NCBI GenBank assembly: GCA_031394045.1
Contig: JANMWN010000018.1
Coordinates: forward strand, 1 to 25,015
Source of the DNA: JANYIP01 sp031394045
GTDB lineage: Bacteria > Actinomycetota > Actinomycetes > Prado026
DNA: 25,015 bases
Direction of reading: 5' to 3'
Shown: positions 10,920 to 18,804 of the stretch, in pieces
Layout: each line of letters opens with the position of its first letter
How positions within the stretch are numbered: position 1 is the first letter of the stretch
Translations under genes and position numbers: made by a program
Notes under the pieces: generated by a model
The model's database searches: none
The model's input: the letters and a program-made list of their open reading frames with translations, nothing else
Told to the model about the DNA's origin: nothing

Positions 10920-13040
10920 CTAGTCCGCTTGGAGGAGTGTGGCTGAGCGCGCGGCCAAGGGGAGCGACGTAACGGTAGGGGCGGCCGCCGGCAGCGTCGA
11001 GGGGACGTCCTGGGTCGTGTCGAGGACGACGGTCCAGGCTGAGGCCCAGGGTTGGCCGGGCAAGGTGAAGGTCGTCGGCTCGTTGCCCCCGTGCACCAGC
11101 AGCAGGAACGAGTCGTCCCGGATCCGCTCGCCGCGTCGGCTGCGGGAGCGCAGGCCGTCACCGGAGAGGTACATGCCGAGGGTGTCCGTACCCGCCACCC
11201 ACCAGTCGGCGTCGGCCAGCTCGCTCCCGTCGGGGCGGAACCACGCGAGGTCCTTGGGGCCTCCTGGGTACGCGGGCCGGCCCTTGAGGAAGTGCCGGTG
11301 CCGGAACACCGGGTGCTCCCGCCGCAGTGCGAGCAGCGTACGTGTCCAGGCCATCAGGTCCAGCTGCCATGGCGCGAGCTCCCAGTCGAGGAAGGACACG
11401 GGCGAGTCGAGGCAGTACGCGTTGTTGTTGCCGCCCTGCGTACGTCCGAGCTCGTCGCCCGCGGTGAGCATGGGCACGCCGGTGGACAGCAGCAGCGTCG
11501 TCAGCAGGTTGCGCAGCGAGCGACGGCGGGCCGCGAGCACCTCGGCGTCCGTCGTCTCGCCCTCGACGCCGTGGTTCCAGCTGCGGTTGCTGTCGGACCC
11601 GTCGCGACCGTTCTCACCGTTGGCGTCGTTGTGCTTGTGGTTGTACGAGACGAGGTCGCGCAAGGAGAAGCCGTCGTGGGCCGCGACGAAGTTGATCGAG
11701 GCGAACGGCCGGCGCCCGTCGTCGGAGTACAGGTCCGACGAACCCGACAGGCGGTAGCCGATCTCGCGGATGCCCCCGCCTGCGCCGCCCCAGAAGTCGC
11801 GCATCGCGTCGCGGTACTTGTCGTTCCACTCGCTCCACAGCGGCGGGAACTCGCCGACCTGGTAGCCGCCCTCGCCGACGTCCCAGGGCTCGGCGATGAG
11901 CTTCACCCTCGACAGAACGGGGTCCTGCGAGATGGTGCTGAGGAAGCCGCCGAGCATGTCGACGTCGTGCATCGAGCGCGCCAGCGCCGCAGCCAGGTCG
12001 AAGCGGAACCCGTCGACGTGCATCTCCAGGACCCAGTAGCGCAGCGAGTCCATGACGACCTGCAGGACGTGCGGCTGGCTCACGTTGAGAGTGTTGCCGC
12101 AGCCGGTGTAGTCGGAGTACAGCCGACCGCCGTTCTGCAGCCGGTAGTACGCCGAGTTGTCGATCCCACGGAACTCCAGCGTCGGCCCCAGCTCGTCGCC
12201 CTCGCCGGTGTGGTTGTAGACCACGTCGAGGATCACCTCGAGCCCGGCGGCGTGCAGCGCCTTGACCATGGCCTTGAACTCGTCGACCTGCTGGCCCGGT
12301 GCGGCGTACGCGGCGTGAGGGGCGAAGTAGCCGACCGAGTTGTAGCCCCAGTAGTTGGTCAGGCCGCGCTCGACCAGCCGCGGCTCGCTGACGAAGTGGT
12401 GCACCGGGAGCAGCTCGACGGCCGAGACGCCGAGGTCGACGAGGTGCTGGACGGCGGCCGGGTGCGCGAGCCCGGCGTAGGTGCCGCGCAGCTCCTCGGG
12501 GACGTCCGGGTGCTGCTGGGTGAAGCCACGTACGTGCAGCTCGTAGATCGTCGTGTCGCCCCACGGGGTGGCCGGTGGCGCGTCGTCGCCCCAGTCAAAG
12601 CTGCTGCCGACGACGACGGACTTGGGTACGTGCGGCGCCGAGTCGCTCTCGTCCTGCACCGTGTCGTCGCCGCTGCTCCCGTCGCCGCCCACATGCCCGT
12701 AGACCGCCGGCACGTTGTCGAGGCTGCCGTCGATCGCCCGCGCGTACGGGTCGAGCAGCAGCTTCGCGGCGTTGAAACGGTCGCCCTGCGGAGGATTCCA
12801 CGGCCCGTGCACCCGGAACCCGTAGTGCTGACCCGGGCCGATGTCGGGCAGGTAGCCGTGCCAGACATGGAACGTACGCTCGGTCAGCGGGTAGCGGGTC
12901 TCGTCGCCGGCGGCGTCGAACAGGCACACCTCGACACCGGTCGCCCCGTTGGCCCAGAGCGCGAAGTTGGTGCCCTCGGTGTCCGGCGTCGCGCCCAGGG
13001 GGTACCACGTGCCCGGCCAGGGCAGCTGCGCGTCGGTCAC
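10920..13040 (-). CDS. glgX: Glycogen debranching enzyme GlgX (GH13 isoamylase type)
   Basis: GlgX hydrolyses the alpha-1,6 branches of glycogen left short by GlgP. From the GTG at 13040 it has 706 residues. It has an N-terminal CBM48 module (about 10-150) opening with the typical WYPLGATPDTEGTNFALW stretch, then the GH13 barrel and a C-terminal beta domain. Catalytic motifs are DVVYNHT, DGFRFDLA with D348, LIAEPWD with E384, and NFVAAHDGF with D456. Another GTG at 13064 in the same frame would add eight residues. I prefer 13040 because GGCAGGA sits seven bases before it. An acidic stretch around residues 120-135 (DGSSGDDTVQDESDS) looks like a lineage-specific loop. It faces glgP convergently and is divergent from the enoyl-CoA hydratase. 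Confidence 0.95.
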   Translation of the reverse strand: MTDAQLPWPGTWYPLGATPDTEGTNFALWANGATGVEVCLFDAAGDETRYPLTERTFHVWHGYLPDIGPGQHYGFRVHGPWNPPQGDRFNAAKLLLDPYARAIDGSLDNVPAVYGHVGGDGSSGDDTVQDESDSAPHVPKSVVVGSSFDWGDDAPPATPWGDTTIYELHVRGFTQQHPDVPEELRGTYAGLAHPAAVQHLVDLGVSAVELLPVHHFVSEPRLVERGLTNYWGYNSVGYFAPHAAYAAPGQQVDEFKAMVKALHAAGLEVILDVVYNHTGEGDELGPTLEFRGIDNSAYYRLQNGGRLYSDYTGCGNTLNVSQPHVLQVVMDSLRYWVLEMHVDGFRFDLAAALARSMHDVDMLGGFLSTISQDPVLSRVKLIAEPWDVGEGGYQVGEFPPLWSEWNDKYRDAMRDFWGGAGGGIREIGYRLSGSSDLYSDDGRRPFASINFVAAHDGFSLRDLVSYNHKHNDANGENGRDGSDSNRSWNHGVEGETTDAEVLAARRRSLRNLLTTLLLSTGVPMLTAGDELGRTQGGNNNAYCLDSPVSFLDWELAPWQLDLMAWTRTLLALRREHPVFRHRHFLKGRPAYPGGPKDLAWFRPDGSELADADWWVAGTDTLGMYLSGDGLRSRSRRGERIRDDSFLLLVHGGNEPTTFTLPGQPWASAWTVVLDTTQDVPSTLPAAAPTVTSLPLAARSATLLQAD

Positions 13041-13078
13041 CGGGACATCCTGCCGGACGGCCACCGACCCCGCCGCAC

Positions 13079-13116
13079 TAGGCTCGGCCGCCGGGTCACG
13101 TCGACGCTGGAGGAGG
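13079..13116 (+). promoter_or_regulatory. Promoter -10 and strong ribosome binding site for enoyl-CoA hydratase
   Basis: TAGGCT (13079-13084) is a possible -10 box. GGAGGAGG (13109-13116) is a near-perfect Shine-Dalgarno five bases before the ATG at 13122. It is the strongest ribosome binding site I noticed in the window and settles this start codon. Confidence 0.6.
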
Positions 13117-13121
13117 CACCC

Positions 13122-13901
13122 ATGGGCGAGCTCGTACGCCTGGAGGTCGAAGCTGGGATCGGGACCATCCGGCTCGACCGGCCGCCGATGAACGCCCTGT
13201 CTCGCCAGGTCCAGGAAGAGATTCGGGCGACCGCCGTCGAGGCGAGCGAGCGCCGTGACGTGAGGGCCGTCATCGTCTACGGCGGCGAGAAGGTGTTCGC
13301 CGCCGGCGCCGATGTCAAGGAGATGGCCGGCTGGACGTACACCGACGTCGTGGACGCCGGAGCGCGGCTGCAGTCGTCGTTCACCGCGGTGGCCAAGATC
13401 CCCAAGCCGACGGTCGCGGCGATCACCGGGTACGCACTAGGGGGAGGGCTCGAGCTTGCCCTGGCCTGCGACTTCCGCGTCGCCGGCGACAATGCCAAGC
13501 TCGGCCAGCCCGAGATCCTGCTCGGCGTCATCCCCGGGGCCGGCGGGACACAGCGGCTGCCCCGGCTCGTCGGCCCGGCGCGGGCCAAGGACATCGTGTT
13601 CACCGGGCGCTTCGTCGGTGCTGAGGAGGCGCTGGCCATCGGACTGGTGGACAAGGTCGTGGCCCCGGACGACGTCTACGCGGCCGCGCTGGCGATGGTG
13701 GAGCGGTACGTCACCGGCCCGGCGTACGCGCTGCGTGCGGCCAAGGAGGCGATCGACCGTGGCCTTGAGGTCGACCTCGACGCCGGCTTGGAGATCGAGC
13801 GCGTGCAGTTCGCTGCCATGTTCGCGACGAGGGACCAGGGGATCGGCATGACCTCGTTCGTGGAGAACGGTCCAGGCAAGGCCGAGTTCGTCGGTGGGTG
13901 A
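13122..13901 (+). CDS. Enoyl-CoA hydratase/isomerase (crotonase family)
   Basis: The 259-residue protein is a typical crotonase, which hydrates trans-2-enoyl-CoA in fatty-acid beta-oxidation. The oxyanion-hole segment FAAGADVKEM is near residues 59-68 and the second oxyanion glycine lies in GYALGGGLELALACD. Both catalytic glutamates are present: E111 in GGGLEL and E131 in GQPEILLG, the same 20-residue spacing as E144/E164 of rat mitochondrial hydratase. The P-G-A-G-G-T-Q-R-L motif follows. The start is fixed by GGAGGAGG at 13109. The next gene overlaps its end by 8 bp. As I recall, its M. tuberculosis counterpart in this gene order is echA17 (Rv3039c); the substrate cannot be told from sequence. 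Confidence 0.95.
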   Translation: MGELVRLEVEAGIGTIRLDRPPMNALSRQVQEEIRATAVEASERRDVRAVIVYGGEKVFAAGADVKEMAGWTYTDVVDAGARLQSSFTAVAKIPKPTVAAITGYALGGGLELALACDFRVAGDNAKLGQPEILLGVIPGAGGTQRLPRLVGPARAKDIVFTGRFVGAEEALAIGLVDKVVAPDDVYAAALAMVERYVTGPAYALRAAKEAIDRGLEVDLDAGLEIERVQFAAMFATRDQGIGMTSFVENGPGKAEFVGG

Positions 13902-14871
13902 CCGGTCCGCGGAGCCGCAGGGCGACGTCACTCTGGAGCAGATCGAGGCAGCGTGGGCTGACCCCAAGCTGGCCAACGTGCTCTACCACGACTGGGAGGC
14001 GTCCACCTATGACGCCAAGTGGTCGATCTCCTACGACGAGCGGTGCATCTCGTACGCCCGCGACCGGTTCGTGCACGTGGCCGGCGCCGACGGCTGGCCC
14101 TACGCCAAGGCGCTCGAGATCGGCTGCGGTACCGGCTTCTTCCTGCTCAACCTGCGGCAGGCGGGCGTCCTGACGGACGGGCACGTCACCGACATCTCGC
14201 CGGGCATGGTCGACGCCGCCGTACGCAACGCCGACGGCCTCGGCTTCACAGTGGAGGGCCGCGTCGCCGACGCCGAGTCGATCCCGTACGACGACGACAC
14301 CTTCGACCTCGTCGTCGGGCACGCGGTGCTCCACCACATCCCTGACGTCGAGCTGGCCCTGGCCGAGGTGCTGCGGGTGCTCCGGCCGGGTGGGCGGTTC
14401 GTCTTCGCGGGCGAGCCGACCAGCAAGGGTGACTTCGTCGCTCGTCGACTGTCCCGGCTGACCTGGAAGGCGGCCACCACCGCCTCGTACCTGCCGGCGC
14501 TGCGCGACCGCTGGGCCCGGCCCAAGGACGAGCTCGCGGCCTCGTCACGCGCGGCGGCGCTCGAGTCGGTGGTCGACGTCCACACCTTCGACCCTGCCGA
14601 GCTGGGTCGCACCGCCGTCCGTGCCGGCGCGGTCGACGTACGTACGGTGACCGAGGAGCTGGCCGCGTCCTGGTTCGGCTGGCCGATGCGCACCTTCGAG
14701 TACGCCGTCAACTCCGAGCGGCTTGGCTGGCGCTGGGCCTTGTTCGCGTACAAGGGCTGGCTGACGCTCTCGGCCCTCGACGAGAAGGTGCTGGCGCGAG
14801 TGGTGCCGGCCGAGCTGTTCTACAACGTGTGCGTGACGGGAACCAAGCCGGTAGCGGTTCCGACCGACTAG
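13894..14871 (+). CDS. Class I SAM-dependent methyltransferase (Rv3038c-like)
   Basis: The 325-residue protein has a Methyltransf_11/25-type Rossmann core. Motif I is ALEIGCGTGFFLL at residues 73-85, the acidic loop TDISPGMVDAA follows, and the motif IV/post region FDLVVGHAVLHHIPD is at 137-151. A 130-residue C-terminal extension (about 190-325) rich in Trp and Arg is probably substrate-specific. The GTG at 13894 lies inside the end of the enoyl-CoA hydratase (8-bp overlap), so the two are probably co-translated. The acyltransferase starts nine bases after its stop. Length and neighbours resemble M. tuberculosis Rv3038c as I remember it. The substrate is unknown; a sugar, lipid or polyketide acceptor are all possible. 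Confidence 0.88.
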   Translation: MGDRSAEPQGDVTLEQIEAAWADPKLANVLYHDWEASTYDAKWSISYDERCISYARDRFVHVAGADGWPYAKALEIGCGTGFFLLNLRQAGVLTDGHVTDISPGMVDAAVRNADGLGFTVEGRVADAESIPYDDDTFDLVVGHAVLHHIPDVELALAEVLRVLRPGGRFVFAGEPTSKGDFVARRLSRLTWKAATTASYLPALRDRWARPKDELAASSRAAALESVVDVHTFDPAELGRTAVRAGAVDVRTVTEELAASWFGWPMRTFEYAVNSERLGWRWALFAYKGWLTLSALDEKVLARVVPAELFYNVCVTGTKPVAVPTD

Positions 14872-14880
14872 CGTGCGCGA

Positions 14881-15585
14881 GTGCTCTCCCGTCGCTCGCG
14901 TGACCCGCGTCAGGCCCGGTTCCTGACCTGGGCGAGCCTGCGCTGGGTCGTCCGCCACCGTGCCTGGACCCCGTGGTACCTGGTGCGTTACTGGCGCTTC
15001 TTCGTGTGGCGGCTCCGGAACCCGCACATCGTCACCGAGGGGTTCGTCTTCCTCGGGCGGCACGTCGAGCTGTACGCGCGGCGGGGCTACGGGCGGCTGG
15101 TCGTCGGCCGGTGGGTGCACCTCGGCAACGGCAACTCGCTGCGCTGCCACGAGGGCAACCTGCGGATCGGCGACAAGTGCGTGTTCGGCAAGGACAACAC
15201 GGTCAACTGCTACCTCGACATCGAGTTCGGGGCGAGAACGATCGTCGCTGACTGGGTGTACGTCTGCGACTTCGACCACGTCTACGCCGACATCACGGTG
15301 CCCATCAAGGACCAGGGCATCGCGAAGACACCGGTACGCATCGGCCCGGACTGCTGGCTCGGCGTCAAGGTCACCGTGCTCCGAGGCGTGACCGTCGGCT
15401 CGGGCAGCGTGCTAGCGGCGCACAGCCTGGTCAACAAGGACGTGCCGCCGATGTCGGTTGTGGTGGGCGTGCCGGGCCGCGTCGTCAAGGACCGCGTCGC
15501 GATGTACGAGGCCGACGCTGCCCGCCGTGCGGCGCTCGCAGACATCGCCCGCAAGACCGCGCGTGCTGCCGAGCAGCTCCGCTAG
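14881..15585 (+). CDS. Hexapeptide-repeat acyltransferase (Rv3034c-like)
   Basis: The 234-residue protein is a left-handed beta-helix O-acyltransferase/acetyltransferase of the maltose/galactoside acetyltransferase type. Residues 1-50 are basic and aromatic (WVVRHRAWTPWYLVRYWRFF), suggesting an amphipathic membrane-contacting segment. Imperfect hexapeptides run from about 55 to 205, with LRIGDKCVFGKDNTVN, CDFDHVYADITVPI, VRIGPDCWLGVKVTVLRGVTVGSGSVLAAHS and the capping SVVVGVPGRVVKDR. The likely catalytic histidine is in CDFDH or AAHS. The start is GTG without a clear Shine-Dalgarno, nine bases after the methyltransferase stop. It resembles the MGLP-cluster acetyltransferase Rv3034c in my recollection. 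Acetylating or acylating a sugar is inference. Confidence 0.87.
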   Translation: MLSRRSRDPRQARFLTWASLRWVVRHRAWTPWYLVRYWRFFVWRLRNPHIVTEGFVFLGRHVELYARRGYGRLVVGRWVHLGNGNSLRCHEGNLRIGDKCVFGKDNTVNCYLDIEFGARTIVADWVYVCDFDHVYADITVPIKDQGIAKTPVRIGPDCWLGVKVTVLRGVTVGSGSVLAAHSLVNKDVPPMSVVVGVPGRVVKDRVAMYEADAARRAALADIARKTARAAEQLR

Positions 15586-15591
15586 CCCTGA

Positions 15592-15607
15592 CTCGGGCTT
15601 CCCCGAG
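15592..15607. terminator. Hairpin after the acyltransferase gene
   Basis: CTCGGG (15592-15597) pairs with CCCGAG (15602-15607) around a CTTC tetraloop, seven bases past the acyltransferase stop. It lies between it and the convergent pseudogene. There is no T-run; it could act as a short bidirectional terminator. Confidence 0.45.
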
Positions 15608-15610
15608 GAC

Positions 15611-15999
15611 TCAGACGTAGTCGGCCAGCCGGCCGATGGGGGCCTCGTCCCTCCCGTCCACCGGGCAGAGCCAGACCGGTTGGCCTGCAAGGACTGTGGC
15701 CTTCAACGGGTGCGTGTCCGGATGGGTCGGGCAGGATGGCCAGACAGCGGGCCGGCCTGCGCCCCACAGCGCCTCGACGGCCCACTCCTGGACCTGCTCG
15801 GCCACCTGGGCCACGCGTTTCGGTCCGTCGAGCGACAGGTCCACCTACAGGCCCATGCCGCTGCCGTCGGGCGCCATCAGCATCAGGCTCGGCCCGTGCT
15901 CCGACCAGGCTCCTCCACGATGCTGGCGGGCACCGGGCAGGTGCGCACCAGGTCCTCGAACGCGGGAGCCATGGCCACCGCGGCCGACTCGTCCTCCAC
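15611..15999 (-). pseudogene. Decayed small gene of unknown function (frameshift and premature stop)
   Basis: A reconstructed reading frame of about 129 codons starts at a GTG (15999) preceded by GAGGGG. It reads through FEDLVRTCPVPASIVEEP, then needs a one-base frame change near 15903-15910 to continue as WSEHGPSLMLMAPDGSGMGL. It then meets TAG at 15845-15847, probably a former TGG (Trp), and continues in frame as VDLSLDGPKRVAQVAEQVQE to the TGA at 15611. The composition and the sensible continuation on both sides of the lesions argue for one former coding sequence. It lies 18 bases after the FAD oxidoreductase gene on the same strand, so it was probably the last gene of that transcript. I do not recognise its function; conserved Cys, His and Trp near the C-terminus (WPSCPTHPDTHPLKA, WLCPVDG) hint at a metal site. 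Sequencing error is possible. Confidence 0.6.
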
Positions 16000-16017
16000 A
16001 GCTTTTGCCCCTCGTCC

Positions 16018-17220
16018 CTAGTCGGCCGGGTCGTAGTAGTGCGCGTACTGCCAGCTCCCGGCCCGTACGAGCCCGTCGTCGTCCGTCGCGGCGATGCGGG
16101 CGGGCACGAACGAGGTGAGGTCGGCGACCGGTGGTGCGCCGACGATGTCGGCCGCCAGCGCCTCACCGATCCCGAGCGAGGACGAGAACCCGGAACCGTT
16201 GCAGCCGGACGCCACCCAGAGGCCGCTGACCGACGTGGGCCCGACAACGAACCGTCCGTCCGGCGACATGGTGAACATGCCGCCGCGCAGCTCGGCCGCT
16301 CTCGTGACCGTTGCGGTCGGCACCTCCTGCTCGACCGACCGGGCCATCGCACTCAGCACGTGGACATCGAGCGGCACGTCAGCGGTCTGCCGTGGCGGGT
16401 CGGCCGGCAGCGCGAGCGGGTCGGCCTCGAACCCGCCGACCATCAGCCCACCTCGGGCCGGCCGCAGGTAGACGGCCGCGTCGACGATCCGCACGATCGG
16501 GTCGCTGGGGTCGACCGCGTCCGTCGGCTCGGTGATCATCAGCTGATGGCGTACGGGGGCGACGGGGATCCAAGCCCCCGCCAGGGCTGCGACCGGTCGG
16601 GTCCACGCACCCGCCGCGTCCACGACCGTGCCCGTCGTGATGCGCCCGCGGTCGGTCTCGACCGCGACCACGGCACCGGCGGCGACCTCGACCCCCACCA
16701 CAGTCTCGCCCTCGCGCACCTGCCCGCCGTGCAGCCGGAGCGCGGCCACGTACGCGTCGACGAGCGACATCGGCTCCTCGATGTAGACGTCCTCGGGGCA
16801 CCACCAGGCCGCCTCGCCGCCGGTCGGCCGGTACAGGCTTGAGCGGCCAGCGAGTCCGGGCCCATCGAGGTCGTCGACCGCGACCCCCCAGCCGCGCGAG
16901 GCCGCGACCTCGCGCCGCAGCAGCCCGGTGTGCTCGGGCGTACGCGCGATGGCCAGGCTCCCGGAACGCACGACCGGCAGCGGGACGCCGGCCCACTCCT
17001 CGAAGCGCAGCGCGCGCTCGATGCTCCGGCGGGCGAGGGTCGTGCGTACCTCGTCGGCCTGGATCGACTTGAACAGCCCGGCGGCCCGGCCAGAGGCCTG
17101 GGACCCGGCGCTGTCGCGCTCGACCAGGACGACCTGCCGCCCCTGGAGGGCCAGGTGGAGGGCCGTGCTCAGTCCGAGGGCACCGGCCCCCACCACGACG
17201 ACATCGGCAGTCGAGCTCAT
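16018..17220 (-). CDS. FAD-dependent amine/amino-acid oxidoreductase (DadA/sarcosine oxidase family)
   Basis: The 400-residue protein has the N-terminal dinucleotide fold VVVVGAGALGLSTALHLA (G11, G13, G16) followed by the ribose-binding VLVERD. The DAO-family middle domain includes DAAGAWTRPVAALAG, and the C-terminal FAD signature is LWVASGCNGSGFSSSLGIGEALA. This architecture belongs to D-amino-acid dehydrogenase, sarcosine oxidase and glycine oxidase. There is no signal peptide. The substrate cannot be assigned; the segment around SQASGRAAGLFKS resembles secondary-amine oxidases. The ATG at 17220 lies six bases after a TAGGGT box and lacks a Shine-Dalgarno. It is divergent from the SQR-like gene across 41 bp, so the two redox genes may be co-controlled. 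Confidence 0.9.
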   Translation of the reverse strand: MSSTADVVVVGAGALGLSTALHLALQGRQVVLVERDSAGSQASGRAAGLFKSIQADEVRTTLARRSIERALRFEEWAGVPLPVVRSGSLAIARTPEHTGLLRREVAASRGWGVAVDDLDGPGLAGRSSLYRPTGGEAAWWCPEDVYIEEPMSLVDAYVAALRLHGGQVREGETVVGVEVAAGAVVAVETDRGRITTGTVVDAAGAWTRPVAALAGAWIPVAPVRHQLMITEPTDAVDPSDPIVRIVDAAVYLRPARGGLMVGGFEADPLALPADPPRQTADVPLDVHVLSAMARSVEQEVPTATVTRAAELRGGMFTMSPDGRFVVGPTSVSGLWVASGCNGSGFSSSLGIGEALAADIVGAPPVADLTSFVPARIAATDDDGLVRAGSWQYAHYYDPAD

Positions 17221-17226
17221 CCGAGG

Positions 17227-17232
17227 ACCCTA
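17227..17232 (-). promoter_or_regulatory. Candidate -10 box for leaderless FAD oxidoreductase transcript
   Basis: On the minus strand TAGGGT lies six bases before the ATG at 17220. It mirrors the identical TAGGGT at 17249-17254 on the other strand; together they form a 6-bp inverted repeat with a 16-bp centre. Each box sits where the other promoter's -35 would fall. Confidence 0.5.
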
Positions 17233-17248
17233 TTGGGTGTGCCGCTAC

Positions 17249-17254
17249 TAGGGT
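17249..17254 (+). promoter_or_regulatory. Candidate -10 box for leaderless SQR-like gene transcript
   Basis: TAGGGT is followed by seven bases and the ATG at 17262, with no ribosome binding site. It is the mirror image of the box serving the divergent FAD oxidoreductase, so the two promoters overlap. Confidence 0.5.
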
Positions 17255-17261
17255 TCGAGCC

Positions 17262-18419
17262 ATGCGCATCCTCGTGCTGGGCGCCGGCTTCGGCGGGCTA
17301 GAGCTGACCGCCACGCTCTCGGAGGAGTTCGGCGACGACCTCGACCTCGTGCTGGTCGATCGCTCCGGGGGGTTCGTCTTCGGCTTCTCCAAGCTGGACG
17401 TGATGTTCGGCCGGATGCCGGCCGACCAGGCGCTCCACCGCTACGCCGACCTGGTCAAGCCGGGGGTGCGGTTCGTGCAGTCGACGGTACGGTCGATCGA
17501 CCCCGTGGCGCGGCGGGTGAGCACCGACGACGGTGAGTTGGAGTTCGACATCCTGGTGGTCGCCCTCGGGGCCGATCTCGACGCCGCTGCGACGCCGGGT
17601 CTGGTCGAGGGCGGCCACGAGTTCTACACGGTGGCGGGGGCGTTCGCCCTGAGGGACGTGCTCGCCGAGTTCGGTGGCGGCCACGTCGTCGTCGGTGTGA
17701 CCTCGACGCCTTTCAAGTGCCCGCCGGCCCCGAGCGAGGCGGCGTTGCTGGTGCACGACCTGCTGGCCGCGCGCGGCCTGCTCGACTCGTCGCGCGTGTC
17801 GCTCGTGATGCCGTTCGGCGTCCCGATCCCGCCGTCGCCGGCCGCGTCCGAGGCGATCCTGACGGCGTTCGCCGAGCGCGGGATCGCGTGGCACCCGCAC
17901 CACCTGGTCCGTGGCCTCGACGCCGACCGCAAGGTGGCCCTGCTCGACGACGGTTCCGAGTTGGCGTTCGACCTGTTCCTCGGCGTACCAGTCCACCGCG
18001 CGCCCGACGTCGTCATCGAGTCGGGGCTTGCGGTCGATGGCTGGATCCCGGTGGACCCGTACACGCTGGAGACCGCGTACCCGGGCGTGTACGCCGTCGG
18101 AGACGTGGCCAGCGTGGGCACGCCCAAGGCTGGCGTCTTCGCCGAGGGGCAGGCGTCCGTCGTCGCTGCGGCGATCGTGGCGCAGCTTCGGGGCACGGCA
18201 TCCGCGACGACGTACGACGGGCACGGCCTTTGCTACCTGGAGCTCGGGCACGACGCCGTGGCCAAGGTGGACGTCACCTTCACCCCTGGTCAGGCTCCGC
18301 ACGGAAGCCTGATCGGTCCCTCGCGCGAGCTCGGGGCCGACAAGAAGGAGTTCGGCGCCAGCCGCATCCAGCGCTGGTTCGGCCACCCCTGGGCCACCGA
18401 GGTCAGCCAGCAGACCTGA
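17262..18419 (+). CDS. FAD/NAD(P)-binding oxidoreductase, SQR/flavocytochrome-c sulfide dehydrogenase-like
   Basis: The 385-residue protein has the FAD-binding start MRILVLGAGFGGLELTATL (G7, G9, G12), the second fold around 140-185, and the C-terminal FAD motif GVYAVGDVASVGTPKAG (275-291). Only two cysteines are present: C153 in TPFKCPPAPSEAALL and C324 in GHGLCYLELG. The FKCPPAP context and the roughly 170-residue spacing match the redox-active cysteine pair of flavocytochrome c sulfide dehydrogenase and sulfide:quinone oxidoreductases. It therefore probably oxidises sulfide or a persulfide and passes electrons to quinone or another acceptor. Classical NDH-2 is less likely. There is no clear C-terminal membrane helix. 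Its last 17 bp overlap the end of the convergent vapC gene. Confidence 0.88.
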   Translation: MRILVLGAGFGGLELTATLSEEFGDDLDLVLVDRSGGFVFGFSKLDVMFGRMPADQALHRYADLVKPGVRFVQSTVRSIDPVARRVSTDDGELEFDILVVALGADLDAAATPGLVEGGHEFYTVAGAFALRDVLAEFGGGHVVVGVTSTPFKCPPAPSEAALLVHDLLAARGLLDSSRVSLVMPFGVPIPPSPAASEAILTAFAERGIAWHPHHLVRGLDADRKVALLDDGSELAFDLFLGVPVHRAPDVVIESGLAVDGWIPVDPYTLETAYPGVYAVGDVASVGTPKAGVFAEGQASVVAAAIVAQLRGTASATTYDGHGLCYLELGHDAVAKVDVTFTPGQAPHGSLIGPSRELGADKKEFGASRIQRWFGHPWATEVSQQT

Positions 18420-18804
18420 TCACTTCGATGGGACAACGGGCACCTGGTGCCTTGGCAAGACGCTGGTCAGAGGTGAGCAGTGTCGAATTGAAGGCTTCGG
18501 CCACGGTGACGTACGCCGCGTCGTAGCTCGTGAGGTTGTCCCGCAACTGCCAGCACCTGGCCATGAGGTGTCGGTGTGGGACTCTTTGCATCGGGAGAGC
18601 GGCTAGATCGGCTAGGGCCAGGTCCGCTCGTCTCAGCGGGATCGAGCCCAGGCGCAAGAGTCGCCGCAGGACCGACGCGACCTCGAGGTCGATGATCTCG
18701 GGAGCGGCTAGCCGTTCCCCGATCAGTCGCCGTCGCGCGTGGTCGCCGTCGGCCCCGTCATCGGCCAGCGCGACCACCAGCACGCTCGCGTCAACGACCA
18801 GCAC
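18403..18804 (-). CDS. vapC: VapC-type PIN-domain toxin ribonuclease
   Basis: The 133-residue protein is a PIN-domain nuclease of the length usual for VapC toxins. The four expected acidic residues are visible: D5 in MLVVDASV, E41 in EIIDLEVASVLRRL, D95 in SYDAAYVTVAE and D113 in LLTSDQRLA. They would bind Mg2+ to cleave RNA. The GTG at 18804 overlaps the end of the antitoxin gene by 14 bp, typical of coupled vapBC pairs. The frame is open further upstream, but that part is antitoxin sequence. Its 3' end overlaps the convergent flavoprotein gene by 17 bp. The DNA is noticeably less GC-rich than its neighbours, suggesting a later arrival. Confidence 0.92.
   Translation of the reverse strand: MLVVDASVLVVALADDGADGDHARRRLIGERLAAPEIIDLEVASVLRRLLRLGSIPLRRADLALADLAALPMQRVPHRHLMARCWQLRDNLTSYDAAYVTVAEAFNSTLLTSDQRLAKAPGARCPIEVIRSAG

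Noticed and set aside
8219..11161. A 980-codon minus-strand open frame opposite glgP
   Set aside because: It is antisense to a well-supported phosphorylase and has no family motifs.
11052..13121. Long N-terminal extension of the enoyl-CoA hydratase frame
   Set aside because: It is antisense to glgX, and a near-perfect Shine-Dalgarno fixes the hydratase start at 13122.
15582..16352. A 256-codon minus-strand open frame bridging the pseudogene and the oxidoreductase
   Set aside because: It is Arg/Pro/Ser-rich, out of frame with both, and lacks motifs. The broken gene in the neighbouring frames explains the region better.
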